Positions 10,262-20,550 of a stretch of 64,000 nt of DNA are shown one piece after another. Each line of letters opens with the position of its first letter. Positions within the stretch are counted from its first letter, which is position 1. The stretch covers positions 1,702,001 through 1,766,000 of the forward strand of contig CP163498.1 of NCBI GenBank assembly GCA_041071465.1, written 5' to 3'. The translations under genes were made by a program, and so were the position numbers. The notes below the pieces were generated by a model that made no database searches, was not told where the DNA came from, and worked only from the letters and a program-made list of their open reading frames with translations. This stretch comes from Pseudomonas putida. Its GTDB lineage: Bacteria > Pseudomonadota > Gammaproteobacteria > Pseudomonadales > Pseudomonadaceae.

Positions 10262-11266
10262 ATGACGCCAATCGACGCCAAGCGCCCGCTGCAGCTCAAT
10301 GATCAGGGCCAGCTGCGCCACTTCCTCTCGCTCGACGGTTTGCCCCGCGAACTGCTCACCGAGATTCTCGACACCGCCGACTCCTTCCTGGAAGTCGGTG
10401 CCCGGGCCGTGAAAAAAGTCCCGCTGCTGCGCGGCAAGACCGTATGCAATGTGTTCTTCGAGAACTCGACCCGTACCCGTACCACCTTCGAATTGGCGGC
10501 CCAGCGCCTGTCGGCCGACGTGATCAGCCTGAACGTGTCGACCTCCTCGACCAGCAAGGGCGAAACGCTGTTCGACACCCTGCGCAACCTCGAGGCCATG
10601 GCGGCCGACATGTTCGTCGTGCGCCACTCCGACTCGGGCGCCGCGCACTTCATCGCCGAACATGTGTGCCCGGACGTTGCCGTGATCAACGGCGGTGACG
10701 GCCGCCACGCGCACCCGACCCAGGGCATGCTCGACATGCTCACCATCCGCCGCCACAAGGGCAGCTTCGAAAACCTGTCGGTGGCCATCGTCGGAGACAT
10801 CCTGCATTCGCGCGTGGCCCGCTCCGACATGCTCGCGCTCAAAGCGCTGGGTTGCCCGGACATTCGCGTGATCGGCCCGAAAACCCTGATCCCGATCGGT
10901 ATCGAGCAGTACGGCGTAAAGGTCTACACCGACCTCGCCGAAGGCCTGAAAGACGTCGACGTGGTGATCATGCTGCGTCTGCAGCGTGAGCGCATGGCCG
11001 GTGGCCTGCTACCCAGCGAAGGCGAGTTCTACCGCCTGTTCGGCCTGACCACCGCACGCCTGGCCGGGGCCAAGCCCGACGCCATCGTCATGCACCCAGG
11101 CCCGATCAACCGTGGTGTCGAAATCGAGTCTGCAGTGGCCGACGGCAAGCACTCGGTGATCCTCAACCAGGTCACCTACGGCATCGCCGTGCGCATGGCC
11201 GTGTTGTCCATGGCCATGAGCGGGCAGAACGCGCAACGTCAATTCGACCAGGAGAACGCCCAGTGA
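10262..11266 (+). CDS. pyrB: Aspartate carbamoyltransferase catalytic subunit
   Basis: This enzyme condenses carbamoyl phosphate with aspartate in the second step of pyrimidine synthesis. It has 334 residues with the carbamoyl-phosphate loop [13 protein letters not shown] near residue 70, [12 protein letters not shown] near 155 and the [11 protein letters not shown] segment late in the chain. Pseudomonads use a dodecameric complex of PyrB with an inactive dihydroorotase-like partner, and that partner (pyrC') follows immediately. The GTG of pyrC' overlaps this stop (GTGA). The amino-terminal extension before DGLPRELL is typical of the pseudomonad class. Confidence 0.97.
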   Translation: MTPIDAKRPLQLNDQGQLRHFLSLDGLPRELLTEILDTADSFLEVGARAVKKVPLLRGKTVCNVFFENSTRTRTTFELAAQRLSADVISLNVSTSSTSKGETLFDTLRNLEAMAADMFVVRHSDSGAAHFIAEHVCPDVAVINGGDGRHAHPTQGMLDMLTIRRHKGSFENLSVAIVGDILHSRVARSDMLALKALGCPDIRVIGPKTLIPIGIEQYGVKVYTDLAEGLKDVDVVIMLRLQRERMAGGLLPSEGEFYRLFGLTTARLAGAKPDAIVMHPGPINRGVEIESAVADGKHSVILNQVTYGIAVRMAVLSMAMSGQNAQRQFDQENAQ

Positions 11267-12534
11267 CCATCAGTATTCTCGGCGCCCGGGTCATCGACCC
11301 CAACAGCGGCCTGGACCAAGTCACCGACCTGCACCTGGAGGGCGGCCGCATTGCCGCCATCGGCGCCGCCCCGGCCGGTTTCAGCGCCAGCCGCACGATC
11401 CAGGCCGATGGCCTGGTCGCCGCGCCCGGCCTGGTCGACCTTGGCGTTTCCCTGCGCGAGCCGGGTTACAGCCGCAAAGGCAACATCGCCAGTGAAACCC
11501 GCGCGGCCGTGGCCGGCGGCGTTACCAGCCTGTGCTGCCCGCCGCAGACCAAGCCGGTGCTGGACACCTCGGCGGTGGCCGAGCTGATCCTAGACCGTGC
11601 CCGCGAAGCGGCCAACAGCAAGGTCTACCCGATCGGCGCCCTAACCAAAGGCCTGGAGGGCGAGCAACTGGCCGAGCTGGTGGCCCTGCGTGACACCGGC
11701 TGCGTGGCATTCGGCAACGGCCTGAAGGAAATCCCCAACAACCGTACCCTGGCTCGTGCCCTGGAGTACGCGGCCACCTTCGATCTGACGGTGGTGTTCC
11801 ACTCCCAGGACCGCGACCTGGCACAGGGCGGCCTGGCCCACGAAGGTGCCATGGCCAGCTTCCTTGGCCTGCCGGGCATCCCGGAAAGTGCCGAAACCGT
11901 GGCCCTGGCGCGCAACCTGTTGCTGGTGGAGCAGAGTGGTGTGCGTGCGCACTTCAGCCAGATCACCAGCGCCCGTGGCGCGCGGCTGATCGCCCAAGCC
12001 CAAGCCCTGGGCCTGCCGGTGACCGCCGATGTGGCGCTGTACCAGCTGATCCTCACCGACGAGTCGCTGCGCGAATTCTCCAGCCTGTACCACGTGCAGC
12101 CGCCGCTGCGGACCGCAGCCGACCGTGACGGCCTGCGCGAGGCAGTGAAGTCGGGGGTGATTCAGGCGATTTCCAGCCACCACCAGCCGCATGAGCGCGA
12201 CGCCAAGCTGGCCCCGTTCGGCGCCACCGAGCCGGGTATCAGCAGCGTCGAGTTGCTGCTGCCGCTGGCCATGACCTTGGTGCAGGATGGCCTGCTCGAC
12301 CTGCCAACCTTGCTCGCCCGCCTGAGCAGCGGCCCCGCTGCCGCCTTGCGCTTGCCAGCCGGCGAGCTGAAAGTGGGTGGGGCGGCCGACCTGGTGCTGT
12401 TCGACCCGCAAGCCTCCACCGTTGCCGGCGAGCAGTGGTTCTCGCGCGGCGAGAACTGCCCGTTCATCGGCCACTGCCTGCCGGGTGCGGTGCGCTATAC
12501 CTTGGTCGATGGGCACGTCTGCCACGAGGCCTGA
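11263..12534 (+). CDS. pyrC': Inactive dihydroorotase-like subunit PyrC' (ATCase partner)
   Basis: This 423-residue amidohydrolase-fold protein starts with GTG inside the pyrB stop. True dihydroorotases carry a metal-binding DxHxHxRxPG motif; here the matching stretch reads [10 protein letters not shown], so both histidines are lost. That fits the known pseudomonad PyrC' proteins, which are structural partners needed for PyrB assembly rather than enzymes. Other family landmarks remain, including [21 protein letters not shown] near residue 305 and a carboxy-terminal [11 protein letters not shown] segment. An active dihydroorotase must therefore be encoded elsewhere. Confidence 0.93.
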   Translation: MTISILGARVIDPNSGLDQVTDLHLEGGRIAAIGAAPAGFSASRTIQADGLVAAPGLVDLGVSLREPGYSRKGNIASETRAAVAGGVTSLCCPPQTKPVLDTSAVAELILDRAREAANSKVYPIGALTKGLEGEQLAELVALRDTGCVAFGNGLKEIPNNRTLARALEYAATFDLTVVFHSQDRDLAQGGLAHEGAMASFLGLPGIPESAETVALARNLLLVEQSGVRAHFSQITSARGARLIAQAQALGLPVTADVALYQLILTDESLREFSSLYHVQPPLRTAADRDGLREAVKSGVIQAISSHHQPHERDAKLAPFGATEPGISSVELLLPLAMTLVQDGLLDLPTLLARLSSGPAAALRLPAGELKVGGAADLVLFDPQASTVAGEQWFSRGENCPFIGHCLPGAVRYTLVDGHVCHEA

Positions 12535-12554
12535 CAAAGCGCGAACTTGCTTTG

Positions 12555-12670
12555 TGTAGGAGCGGCCTTGTGTCGCGAACGGGCCGCGCAGCGGCCCCAG
12601 GGTCTCTGCATCACGCATGAATCGCTGGGGCCGCTTTGCGGCCCTTTCGCGACACAAGGCCGCTCCTACA
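12555..12670. repeat. Inverted pair of REP-like elements
   Basis: A unit beginning TGTAGGAGCGGCCTTGTGTC (12555-12600) is followed by its near-exact reverse complement (12625-12670), separated by 24 bases. Each unit contains its own GGGCCGC/GCGGCCC hairpin. A third copy is at 39952-39998. The pair fills the pyrC'-hslV gap upstream of the hslV promoter and may act as a transcript end or supercoiling site. Confidence 0.85.
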
Positions 12671-12718
12671 TCGACCGTGCCCGGTTCGAAGACCGGACCA
12701 ACCATTCATCCCCCACGG

Positions 12719-12744
12719 TTGAAATCCTTCCCCCACCCCCATAT
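12719..12744 (+). promoter_or_regulatory. Heat-shock (sigma-32, RpoH) promoter of hslVU
   Basis: TTGAAA at 12719-12724 and CCCCATAT at 12737-12744 are separated by 12 bases. This matches the RpoH consensus (CTTGAAA, 11-16 bases, CCCCATNT) almost perfectly. Transcription would begin about 40 bases before the hslV start. HslVU is a classical heat-shock operon, so position and function agree. Confidence 0.85.
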
Positions 12745-12790
12745 GAGTCTGCATCAGGCACTTTCGCCCCGCTGCGTGGAGACTCTCCCC

Positions 12791-13321
12791 TTGACCACCA
12801 TCGTTTCTGTCCGCCGTAACGGCAAAGTCGTCATGGGCGGCGACGGCCAGGTATCCCTCGGCAATACCGTGATGAAAGGCAACGCCAAAAAGGTGCGCCG
12901 CCTGTACCACGGCCAGGTCATTGCGGGCTTCGCCGGTGCTACCGCCGACGCCTTCACCCTGTTCGAACGCTTTGAAGGCCAGCTGGAAAAACACCAGGGC
13001 CACCTGGTCCGCGCCGCCGTCGAGCTGGCCAAGGAATGGCGTACAGACCGCTCCCTGAGCCGCCTGGAAGCCATGCTGGCCGTGGCTAACAAGGACGCCT
13101 CCCTGATCATCACCGGCAACGGTGACGTGGTCGAGCCCGAAGATGGCCTGATCGCCATGGGTTCCGGCGGCGCCTATGCCCAGGCCGCCGCCCGCGCCCT
13201 GCTGAACAAGACTGACCTCTCGGCACGCGAAATCGCCGAAACCGCCCTGAACATCGCCGGCGACATCTGCGTGTTCACCAACCATAACCTGACCATCGAG
13301 GAGCAGGACCTGGCCGACTGA
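12791..13321 (+). CDS. hslV: ATP-dependent protease subunit HslV (ClpQ)
   Basis: This 176-residue proteasome-like peptidase forms the proteolytic core of the HslVU heat-shock protease. The start is a TTG at 12791 with GGAG about 9 bases upstream. This places TTIVSVRR at the amino end, so removal of the initiator Met exposes the catalytic threonine. [22 protein letters not shown] and [17 protein letters not shown] are diagnostic. It pairs with hslU 76 bases downstream, and a strong RpoH-type promoter lies just upstream. Confidence 0.97.
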   Translation: MTTIVSVRRNGKVVMGGDGQVSLGNTVMKGNAKKVRRLYHGQVIAGFAGATADAFTLFERFEGQLEKHQGHLVRAAVELAKEWRTDRSLSRLEAMLAVANKDASLIITGNGDVVEPEDGLIAMGSGGAYAQAAARALLNKTDLSAREIAETALNIAGDICVFTNHNLTIEEQDLAD

Positions 13322-13397
13322 TTCAGCTGTTCTGGCGCCCCTTCCCGGTGAAGGGGTTTTTCCACGCTGACTCATCTGCCCAAGGACCCTATTGATC

Positions 13398-14741
13398 ATG
13401 TCCATGACCCCCCGCGAGATCGTCCACGAACTCAACCGCCACATCATCGGCCAGGACGACGCCAAGCGCGCCGTGGCCATTGCCCTGCGCAACCGCTGGC
13501 GGCGCATGCAGCTCCCTGCCGAACTGCGTGCCGAAGTCACCCCGAAGAACATCCTGATGATCGGCCCTACCGGCGTCGGCAAGACCGAAATCGCCCGCCG
13601 CCTGGCCAAGTTGGCCAACGCGCCGTTCCTCAAGGTCGAAGCCACCAAGTTCACCGAGGTGGGCTATGTAGGCCGCGACGTCGAGTCGATCATCCGTGAC
13701 CTGGCCGATGCCGCGCTGAAAATGCTGCGCGAGCAAGAAATCATCCGCGTGCGCCACCGCGCCGAAGATGCCGCCGAAGACCGCATTCTCGATGCCCTGC
13801 TGCCACAAGCGCGCGTCACCAGCTTCAGCGAGGAAGCCGCACAGACCAGCAGCGACTCCAACACGCGCCAACTGTTCCGCAAGCGCCTGCGCGAAGGCCA
13901 GTTGGACGACAAGGAAATCGAGATCGAAGTGGCCGATGCCGTAGGCGTGGAAATTGCTGCACCGCCCGGCATGGAAGAAATGACCAACCAGTTGCAGAGC
14001 CTGTTCGCCAACATGGGCAAGGGCAAGCGCAAAGCGCGCAAGCTGAAGGTGAAAGAAGCGCTTAAGATGGTTCGCGATGAAGAAGCGAGCCGCCTGGTCA
14101 ATGAGGAAGAACTCAAGGCCAAGGCCCTGGAAGCAGTCGAGCAGCACGGTATCGTGTTCATCGACGAAATCGACAAAGTGGCCAAGCGTGGCAACGTTGG
14201 CGGTGCCGACGTGTCCCGTGAAGGCGTACAGCGCGACCTGCTGCCGCTGATCGAAGGCTGCACCGTCAACACCAAGCTGGGCATGGTCAAGACCGACCAC
14301 ATCCTGTTCATTGCCTCGGGCGCGTTCCACCTGAGCAAACCGAGCGACCTGGTGCCTGAACTGCAAGGCCGCCTGCCAATTCGTGTGGAGCTGAAGGCGC
14401 TGACCCCAGAAGACTTCGAGCGCATCCTGCAAGAACCGCACGCGTCGCTGACCGAGCAGTACCAGGCATTGCTCAAGACCGAAGGCCTGAACATCGCGTT
14501 CCAGGCTGACGGCATCAAGCGCCTGGCCGAGATTGCCTACCAGGTCAACGAGAAGACCGAGAACATCGGTGCCCGTCGCCTGCACACCCTGCTCGAGCGT
14601 TTGCTCGAAGAGGTGTCGTTCAGCGCGGGCGACCTGGCCAGCACCCACGACGAAGCGCCGATCCAGATCGACGCGGCGTACGTGAACAGCCACCTGGGTG
14701 AGCTGGCGCAGAACGAAGACCTGTCGCGTTACATCCTGTAA
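13398..14741 (+). CDS. hslU: ATP-dependent protease ATPase subunit HslU (ClpY)
   Basis: This 447-residue AAA+ unfoldase feeds substrates to HslV. Walker A is [17 protein letters not shown] near residue 56, the central I-domain runs from about 110 to 240, and Walker B is [13 protein letters not shown] near 253. The chain ends in the family tail DLSRYIL, which docks into HslV. The ATG at 13398 is chosen to give the standard [12 protein letters not shown] start; an upstream TTG two codons earlier is possible but less likely. A GC-rich hairpin follows the stop. Confidence 0.97.
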   Translation: MSMTPREIVHELNRHIIGQDDAKRAVAIALRNRWRRMQLPAELRAEVTPKNILMIGPTGVGKTEIARRLAKLANAPFLKVEATKFTEVGYVGRDVESIIRDLADAALKMLREQEIIRVRHRAEDAAEDRILDALLPQARVTSFSEEAAQTSSDSNTRQLFRKRLREGQLDDKEIEIEVADAVGVEIAAPPGMEEMTNQLQSLFANMGKGKRKARKLKVKEALKMVRDEEASRLVNEEELKAKALEAVEQHGIVFIDEIDKVAKRGNVGGADVSREGVQRDLLPLIEGCTVNTKLGMVKTDHILFIASGAFHLSKPSDLVPELQGRLPIRVELKALTPEDFERILQEPHASLTEQYQALLKTEGLNIAFQADGIKRLAEIAYQVNEKTENIGARRLHTLLERLLEEVSFSAGDLASTHDEAPIQIDAAYVNSHLGELAQNEDLSRYIL

Positions 14742-14747
14742 TACCGC

Positions 14748-14770
14748 AGGGGGCCGCTTTGCGGCCCCCT
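14748..14770 (+). terminator. Hairpin terminator after hslU
   Basis: A 10-base perfect stem (AGGGGGCCGC with GCGGCCCCCT) with a TTT loop starts 6 bases after the hslU stop. The T tract after it is weak, so termination may be partial. Confidence 0.6.
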
Positions 14771-14829
14771 TGCACATTCCCCCAAATCTCCTGAAGCTGT
14801 GCTTCATCAGCTCCCGAGAGATTCTGCCC

Positions 14830-15207
14830 ATGGCCCGCCTGCCCACTGCCATCAACCTGCACAAAGCCTCGAAAACCCTAAGCCTCACCTACGCCCCCGG
14901 CGAGGTCTACCAACTGCCCGCCGAATTCCTGCGCGTGCACTCCCCCTCCGCCGAAGTCCAAGGCCACGGCAACCCCATTCTGCAGTTCGGCAAGATCAAC
15001 GTCGGCCTCGTCGGCCTCGAACCCGCCGGCCAATATGCACTGAAACTGACCTTCGACGACGGCCACGACAGCGGTCTGTTCACCTGGGAATACCTCGAGC
15101 AGCTGTGCCTGCGCCAGGAACAGCTGTGGGCGGAATACCTCGACGAGCTGCACAAGGCCGGCAAATCCCGCGACCCGGCCGAGTCGGTGGTCAAACTGAT
15201 GCTCTAG
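14830..15207 (+). CDS. DUF971 protein (gamma-butyrobetaine hydroxylase-like N-terminal domain)
   Basis: This 125-residue protein consists only of the small DUF971 domain, found as the amino-terminal zinc-binding part of gamma-butyrobetaine hydroxylases and as a stand-alone protein in many bacteria. Segments LTYAPGEVYQLPAEFLRVHSPSAEV and ALKLTFDDGHDSGLFTWEYL are typical (compare the DGHxSGxYxW signature). The function of the stand-alone form is not established. The ATG at 14830 begins the conserved region. It lies between hslU and phaC1, as in P. putida. Confidence 0.85.
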   Translation: MARLPTAINLHKASKTLSLTYAPGEVYQLPAEFLRVHSPSAEVQGHGNPILQFGKINVGLVGLEPAGQYALKLTFDDGHDSGLFTWEYLEQLCLRQEQLWAEYLDELHKAGKSRDPAESVVKLML

Positions 15208-15266
15208 CGCAAGGCCTGCGGGGTTTAGAGCGCATTTTCTAAATTCATCTGTTTGAATGGCTTGCA

Positions 15267-15290
15267 GACAGCCCAGTGAGGGGCTGTCTT
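15267..15290 (+). terminator. Hairpin after the DUF971 gene
   Basis: AGACAGCCC pairs with GGGCTGTCT across a 6-base loop, 60 bases after the DUF971 stop and 185 bases before phaC1. The T run after it is short. It separates the DUF971 transcript from the phaC1 leader, whose promoter should lie in the remaining bases before 15476; no convincing -35/-10 pair was identified there. Confidence 0.5.
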
Positions 15291-15475
15291 GCGCATTACA
15301 TGAAAGTCGGGTAACCAATGGGTGTGGCAAGTTCCCTGCATCACTTTGCAGGTCGTCAGAACCCCCGCAGCACCGCTGTTCCTTATCACTGGTCACCCGA
15401 GTAGCAGTACCGGGCTCAGCGCTGTGCACCCGCCACGGCAACCGGTACTCGTCTCAGGACAACGGAGCGTCGTAG

Positions 15476-17154
15476 ATGAGTAACAAGAACAACGATGAGC
15501 TGCAGCGGCAGGCCTCGGAAAACACCCTGGGGCTGAACCCGGTCATCGGCATTCGCCGCAAGGACCTGTTGAGCTCGGCACGCACTGTGCTGCGCCAGGC
15601 CGTGCGCCAACCGCTGCACAGCGCCAAGCATGTGGCCCACTTTGGCCTGGAACTGAAGAACGTGTTGCTGGGCACGTCCAACCTGGCCCCGGAAGGCGAC
15701 GACCGTCGCTTCAATGACCCGGCCTGGAGCAACAACCCACTGTACCGCCGCTACCTGCAAACCTACCTGGCCTGGCGCAATGAACTACAGGACTGGATCG
15801 GCAGCAGCGACCTGTCACCCCAGGACATCAGCCGCGGCCAGTTCGTCATCAACCTGATGACCGAGGCCATGGCGCCGACCAATACCCTGTCCAACCCGGC
15901 CGCGGTCAAACGTTTCTTCGAAACAGGCGGCAAGAGCCTGCTCGATGGCCTGTCAAACCTGGCCAAGGACATGGTCAACAATGGCGGCATGCCCAGCCAG
16001 GTGAACATGGATGCCTTCGAAGTGGGCAAGAACCTGGGTACCAGCGAAGGCGCGGTGGTGTACCGCAACGATGTGCTGGAACTGATCCAGTACAGCCCCA
16101 TCACCGAGCAGGTACACGCTCGCCCGCTGCTGGTGGTACCGCCGCAGATCAACAAGTTCTACGTGTTCGACCTGAGCCCGGAAAAGAGCCTGGCACGCTT
16201 CTGCCTGCGCTCGCAGCAGCAGACCTTCATCATCAGCTGGCGCAACCCGACCAAGGCCCAGCGCGAATGGGGCCTGTCCACCTACATCGATGCGCTCAAA
16301 GAAGCAGTCGACGCGGTGCTGGCGATTACCGGCAGCAAGGACCTGAACATGCTCGGTGCCTGCTCTGGCGGCATCACCTGCACCGCACTGGTGGGCCACT
16401 ATGCCGCCATTGGCGAAAACAAGGTCAACGCCCTGACCCTGCTGGTCAGCGTGCTCGACACCACCATGGACAACCAGGTTGCATTGTTCGTCGACGAGCA
16501 GACCCTGGAGGCCGCCAAGCGCCACTCCTACCAGGCAGGCGTGCTGGAAGGCAGCGAAATGGCCAAGGTGTTCGCCTGGATGCGCCCCAATGACTTGATC
16601 TGGAACTACTGGGTCAACAACTACCTGCTCGGCAATGAACCGCCGGTGTTCGACATCCTGTTCTGGAACAACGACACCACGCGCCTGCCGGCCGCCTTCC
16701 ACGGCGACCTGATCGAAATGTTCAAGAGCAACCCGCTGACGCGCCCCGAAGCCCTGGAAGTGTGCGGCACCGCAATCGACCTGAAGCAGGTCAAATGCGA
16801 CATCTACAGCCTTGCCGGCACCAACGACCACATCACCCCCTGGCAGTCGTGCTACCGCTCGGCACACCTGTTTGGCGGCAAGATCGAGTTCGTGCTGTCC
16901 AACAGCGGGCATATCCAGAGCATCCTCAACCCGCCGGGCAACCCCAAGGCACGCTTCATGACCGGTGCCGACCGCCCAGGCGACCCAGTGGCCTGGCAGG
17001 AAAACGCCACCAAGCATGCCGACTCCTGGTGGTTGCACTGGCAAAGTTGGCTGGGCGAGCGTGCCGGCGCGCTGAAAAGGCGCCCACCCGCCTGGGCAAC
17101 CGTGCCTACGCTGCCGGCGAGGCCTCCCCAGGCACGTACGTTCACGAACGTTGA
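15476..17154 (+). CDS. phaC1: Class II poly(3-hydroxyalkanoate) synthase PhaC1 (frameshift near the 3' end)
   Basis: This synthase polymerises medium-chain (R)-3-hydroxyacyl-CoA into PHA on granules. The catalytic cysteine is Cys296 in LGACSGGI, a lipase-like box with Cys in place of Ser. The later NDHITPW and NSGHIQSI supply the aspartate and histidine regions. As read, the last 28 or so residues derail after GALK. Adding one A to the A4 run at 17074-17077 restores KAPTRLGNRAYAAGEASPGTYVHER with a stop at 17152-17154 and the standard 559-residue length. The uncorrected frame stops 4 bases later. It is the first gene of phaC1-phaZ-phaC2-phaD. Confidence 0.95.
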
Positions 17155-17215
17155 GTAGCAGCGCCGTGGCCACCTGCGGGCGCCACGGTGTTTACTTCAC
17201 CCAAGAGTCACGCGC

Positions 17216-18067
17216 ATGCCGCAACCCTACATTTTCAGGACCGTCGAGCTGGACGACCAGTCCATCCGCACCGCCGTCCGCCCGGGCAAGCCGCACCTGA
17301 CGCCGTTGCTGATCTTCAACGGCATCGGCGCCAACCTGGAGCTGGTGTTTCCGTTCATCGAAGCATTGGACCCGGACCTGGAAGTCATCGCTTTCGACGT
17401 GCCCGGTGTCGGTGGCTCGTCCACCCCACGCCACCCGTATCGCTTCCCTGGGCTGGCCAAGCTGACGGCACGGATGCTCGACTACCTCGACTACGGCCAG
17501 GTCAACGTCATCGGCGTGTCCTGGGGCGGCGCCCTGGCCCAGCAGTTCGCGCACGACTACCCCGAGCGCTGCAAGAAGCTGGTGCTGGCCGCCACCGCTG
17601 CTGGCGCGGTCATGGTGCCAGGCAAGCCCAAGGTGCTGTGGATGATGGCCAGCCCCCGCCGCTACGTGCAGCCGTCGCATGTCATACGCATTGCGCCGAT
17701 GATCTATGGCGGCGGCTTCCGGCGCGACCCGGACCTGGCCATGCACCATGCCGCCAAGGTGCGCTCTGGCGGCAAGCTGGGTTACTACTGGCAGCTGTTC
17801 GCCGGGCTTGGCTGGACCAGCATCCACTGGCTGCACAAGATCCAGCAGCCCACCCTGGTATTGGCCGGCGACGACGACCCGCTGATCCCGCTGATCAACA
17901 TGCGCCTGCTGGCCTGGCGGATTCCCAATGCCCAGCTACACATTATCGACGACGGCCATTTGTTCCTGATCACCCGGGCCGAGGCCGTCGCCCCCATCAT
18001 CATGAAGTTTCTGCAGCAAGAACGTCAGCGCGCAGTCATGCACCCTCGCCCGGCTTCGGGCGTGTAG
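17216..18067 (+). CDS. phaZ: Intracellular medium-chain PHA depolymerase PhaZ
   Basis: This 283-residue alpha/beta-hydrolase releases hydroxyacid monomers from stored PHA. Ser102 lies in the nucleophile elbow IGVSWGGA; the aspartate is in LAGDDDPLIPL near residue 221 and the histidine in IDDGHLFLI near 248. The start MPQPYIFRTVELDDQ is the family start. The gene lies between the two synthases, so synthesis and turnover are encoded together. A competing out-of-frame reading over the same bases has no family similarity. Confidence 0.96.
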   Translation: MPQPYIFRTVELDDQSIRTAVRPGKPHLTPLLIFNGIGANLELVFPFIEALDPDLEVIAFDVPGVGGSSTPRHPYRFPGLAKLTARMLDYLDYGQVNVIGVSWGGALAQQFAHDYPERCKKLVLAATAAGAVMVPGKPKVLWMMASPRRYVQPSHVIRIAPMIYGGGFRRDPDLAMHHAAKVRSGGKLGYYWQLFAGLGWTSIHWLHKIQQPTLVLAGDDDPLIPLINMRLLAWRIPNAQLHIIDDGHLFLITRAEAVAPIIMKFLQQERQRAVMHPRPASGV

Positions 18068-18095
18068 GCGCGGGCTTGCCCGCGAGGCGGCGCCA
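18068..18095. repeat. REP-like hairpin between phaZ and phaC2
   Basis: The core GCGCGGGCTTGCCCGCGAGG forms the CGGGC-TT-GCCCG hairpin of the P. putida REP element. It begins directly after the phaZ stop, so it could uncouple phaZ and phaC2 expression or stabilise the upstream mRNA. Confidence 0.6.
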
Positions 18096-18119
18096 TGGCC
18101 AGAACGAGGGAGTGTTGCC

Positions 18120-19801
18120 ATGAAAGACAAACCGGGCAAAGGATCGACAACGCTCCCCGCCACCCGCATGAACGTGCAGAACGCCATCCTCGGCCTGCGC
18201 GGCCGCGACCTGCTGTCCACATTACGCAACGTCGGCCGCCACGGCCTGCGCCACCCGCTGCATACCGCGCACCATCTACTGGCGCTTGGCGGGCAACTGG
18301 GGCGGGTGATGCTGGGGACACGCCCTACCAGCCAAACCCACGTGACGCGCGCTTCAGTGACCCGACCTGGAGCCAGAACCCGTTCTACCGCCGTGGCCTG
18401 CAGGCCTATCTGGCCTGGCAGAAACAGACGCGCCAGTGGATCGATGAAAGCCACTTGAACGACGATGATCGAGCACGCGCCCATTTCCTGTTCAACCTGA
18501 TCAACGATGCGCTGGCCCCCAGCAACTCACTGCTCAACCCGCTGGCAATCAAGGAGCTGCTCAACACCGGCGGTCAGAGCCTGGTGCGTGGCGTAGCCCA
18601 CCTGCTCGAAGACTTGCGCCACAACGATGGCCTGCCGCGCCAGGTGGACGAGCGTGCGTTCGAGGTGGGCGGCAATCTCGCCGCGACGCCTGGCGCCGTG
18701 GTTTTTCGCAATGAGCTTTTGGAGCTGATCCAGTACAAGCCGCTGAGCGAGACGCAGCACGCCCGCCCTCTGTTGGTGGTGCCGCCACAGATCAACAAGT
18801 TCTACATCTTCGACCTCAGCTCGACCAACAGCTTCGTCCAGTACATGCTCAAGAACGGCTTGCAGGTGTTCATGGTCAGCTGGCGCAACCCCGACCCACG
18901 CCACCGCGAATGGGGCCTTTCCAGTTACGTGCAGGCCCTGGAAGAAGCACTGAATGCCTGCCGCAGCATCAGCGGCAACCGTGACCCCAACCTGATGGGC
19001 GCCTGTGCCGGTGGCCTGACCATGGCTGCGCTGCAGGGCCACCTGCAAGCCAAGAATCAGTTGCGTCGCGTGCGCAGCGCCACCTACCTGGTCAGCTTGC
19101 TGGACAGCAAGTTCGAGAGCCCAGCCAGCCTGTTCGCCGATGAGCAGACCATCGAAGCCGCCAAACGCCGCTCCTATCAGCGCGGCGTGCTGGACGGTGG
19201 CGAGGTGGCACGGATCTTTGCCTGGATGCGGCCCAACGACTTGATCTGGAACTACTGGGTCAACAACTACCTGCTCGGCAAGACACCGCCGGCTTTCGAT
19301 ATCCTGTACTGGAACGCCGACAGCACGCGCCTGCCCGCCGCGCTGCATGGCGACCTGCTGGAGTTCTTCAAGCTCAACCCCTTGACCTACCCGGCCGGGC
19401 TGGAAGTGTGCGGCACGCCCATCGACCTGCAGCAGGTCAACCTGGACAGCTTTACCGTGGCCGGCAGCAACGACCACATCACCCCATGGGACGCGGTGTA
19501 CCGCTCGGCCTTGCTGCTGGGTGGCGAGCGGCGCTTCGTGCTGGCCAACAGCGGGCATATCCAGAGCATCATCAACCCGCCCGGCAACCCCAAGGCTTAC
19601 TACCTGGCCAACCCCAGGCTGAGCAGCGACCCCCGCGCCTGGTTCCACGACGCCAAACGCAGCGAAGGCAGCTGGTGGCCGTTGTGGCTGGAGTGGATCA
19701 CTGCACGCTCCGGCCCGCTCAAGGCGCCGCGCAGCGAGCTGGGCAATACCACTTACCCACCGCTAGGCCCCGCGCCAGGCACCTATGTGCTGACCCGATG
19801 A
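18120..19801 (+). CDS. phaC2: Class II poly(3-hydroxyalkanoate) synthase PhaC2 (frameshifted near the 5' end)
   Basis: This is the second medium-chain PHA synthase, paralogous to PhaC1. The correct start MKDKPGKGSTTLPATRMNVQ is at 18120 after GAGGGAG. The frame breaks at the G4 run at 18314-18317. Restoring one G gives RVMLGDTPYQPNPRDARFSDPTW and joins the long downstream frame, for 560 residues. With that correction the catalytic residue is Cys296 in MGACAGGL. The downstream part has NDHITPW and NSGHIQSII. As deposited, neither frame encodes a complete enzyme, since the amino-terminal segment would be lost. Confidence 0.94.
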
Positions 19802-19814
19802 GCATGCTGACTGG

Positions 19815-20429
19815 ATGAAAACCCGCGACCGTATCCTGGAATGCGCCCTGCAGCTGTTCAACCAGCAGGGCGAACCCAACGTCTCCACCCTGGAAATTGC
19901 CAACGAAATGGGCATCAGCCCAGGCAACCTGTATTACCACTTCCATGGCAAGGAACCCTTGGTATTGGGCCTTTTCGAGCGTTTCGAGGAAGCGCTGATG
20001 CCCTTGCTCGACCCTCCCCTGGATGTGCGCCTGGATGCCGAGGACTATTGGCTGTTCCTGCACTTGATCGTCGAGCGCATGTCACAGTACCGCTTCCTGT
20101 TCCAGGACCTGTCCAACCTGACCGGGCGCCTGCCCAAGCTGGCCCGTGGCATGCGCGGCCTGATCAATGCGCTCAAACGCACACTCGCGGCGCTGTTGGC
20201 CAGCCTCAAGGGCCAGGGGCTGGTAGAGAGTGAGACCCAGGCGCTGGGGCAGCTGGTGGAGCAGATCACATTGACGCTGATGTTTTCGCTGGATTACCAG
20301 CGGGTGCTGGGGCGCGAGGGGGATGTGGGGATCGTGGTGTACCAGGTGATGATGCTGGTGGCGCCGCATCTGCAGGCGCAGGCACGGGCGGCGGCAGAGC
20401 AATTGGCGGTGCGCTATCTGGAAGGATAA
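19815..20429 (+). CDS. phaD: TetR-family regulator PhaD
   Basis: This 204-residue TetR-like regulator has an amino-terminal helix-turn-helix (MKTRDRILECALQLFNQQGEPNVSTLEIANEMGIS, ending in the NLYYHFHGKEPL recognition segment) and a helical ligand-binding domain. In P. putida PhaD activates the phaC1 and phaI promoters and is thought to sense a fatty-acid-derived CoA ester. It lies 13 bases after phaC2 and converges with phaF. Confidence 0.94.
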   Translation: MKTRDRILECALQLFNQQGEPNVSTLEIANEMGISPGNLYYHFHGKEPLVLGLFERFEEALMPLLDPPLDVRLDAEDYWLFLHLIVERMSQYRFLFQDLSNLTGRLPKLARGMRGLINALKRTLAALLASLKGQGLVESETQALGQLVEQITLTLMFSLDYQRVLGREGDVGIVVYQVMMLVAPHLQAQARAAAEQLAVRYLEG

Positions 20430-20450
20430 ACCTGCTGTTTCGGCGCAGAG

Positions 20451-20541
20451 GCCTTCGCGGGCATGCCCGCCCCCACAGGGCCTGCGCTGACCTGCTGATC
20501 GGCACTGTACCTGTGGGAGCGGGCAAGCCCGCGAAGAAGGC
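20451..20541. repeat. Inverted REP pair between phaD and phaF
   Basis: Two P. putida-type REP units face each other, 20451-20479 and 20510-20541 (cores CGCGGGCATGCCCGC and GCGGGCAAGCCCGCG, with the CCCACAGG / CCTGTGGG ends inward). They lie between the convergent phaD and phaF genes and may serve as a bidirectional transcript end. Confidence 0.85.
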
Positions 20542-20550
20542 GACGCGGTA

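Noticed and set aside
17188..18123. A longer alternative frame over phaZ
   Set aside because: Its product is arginine- and proline-rich without motifs, whereas the shorter frame gives the complete PhaZ with Ser102.
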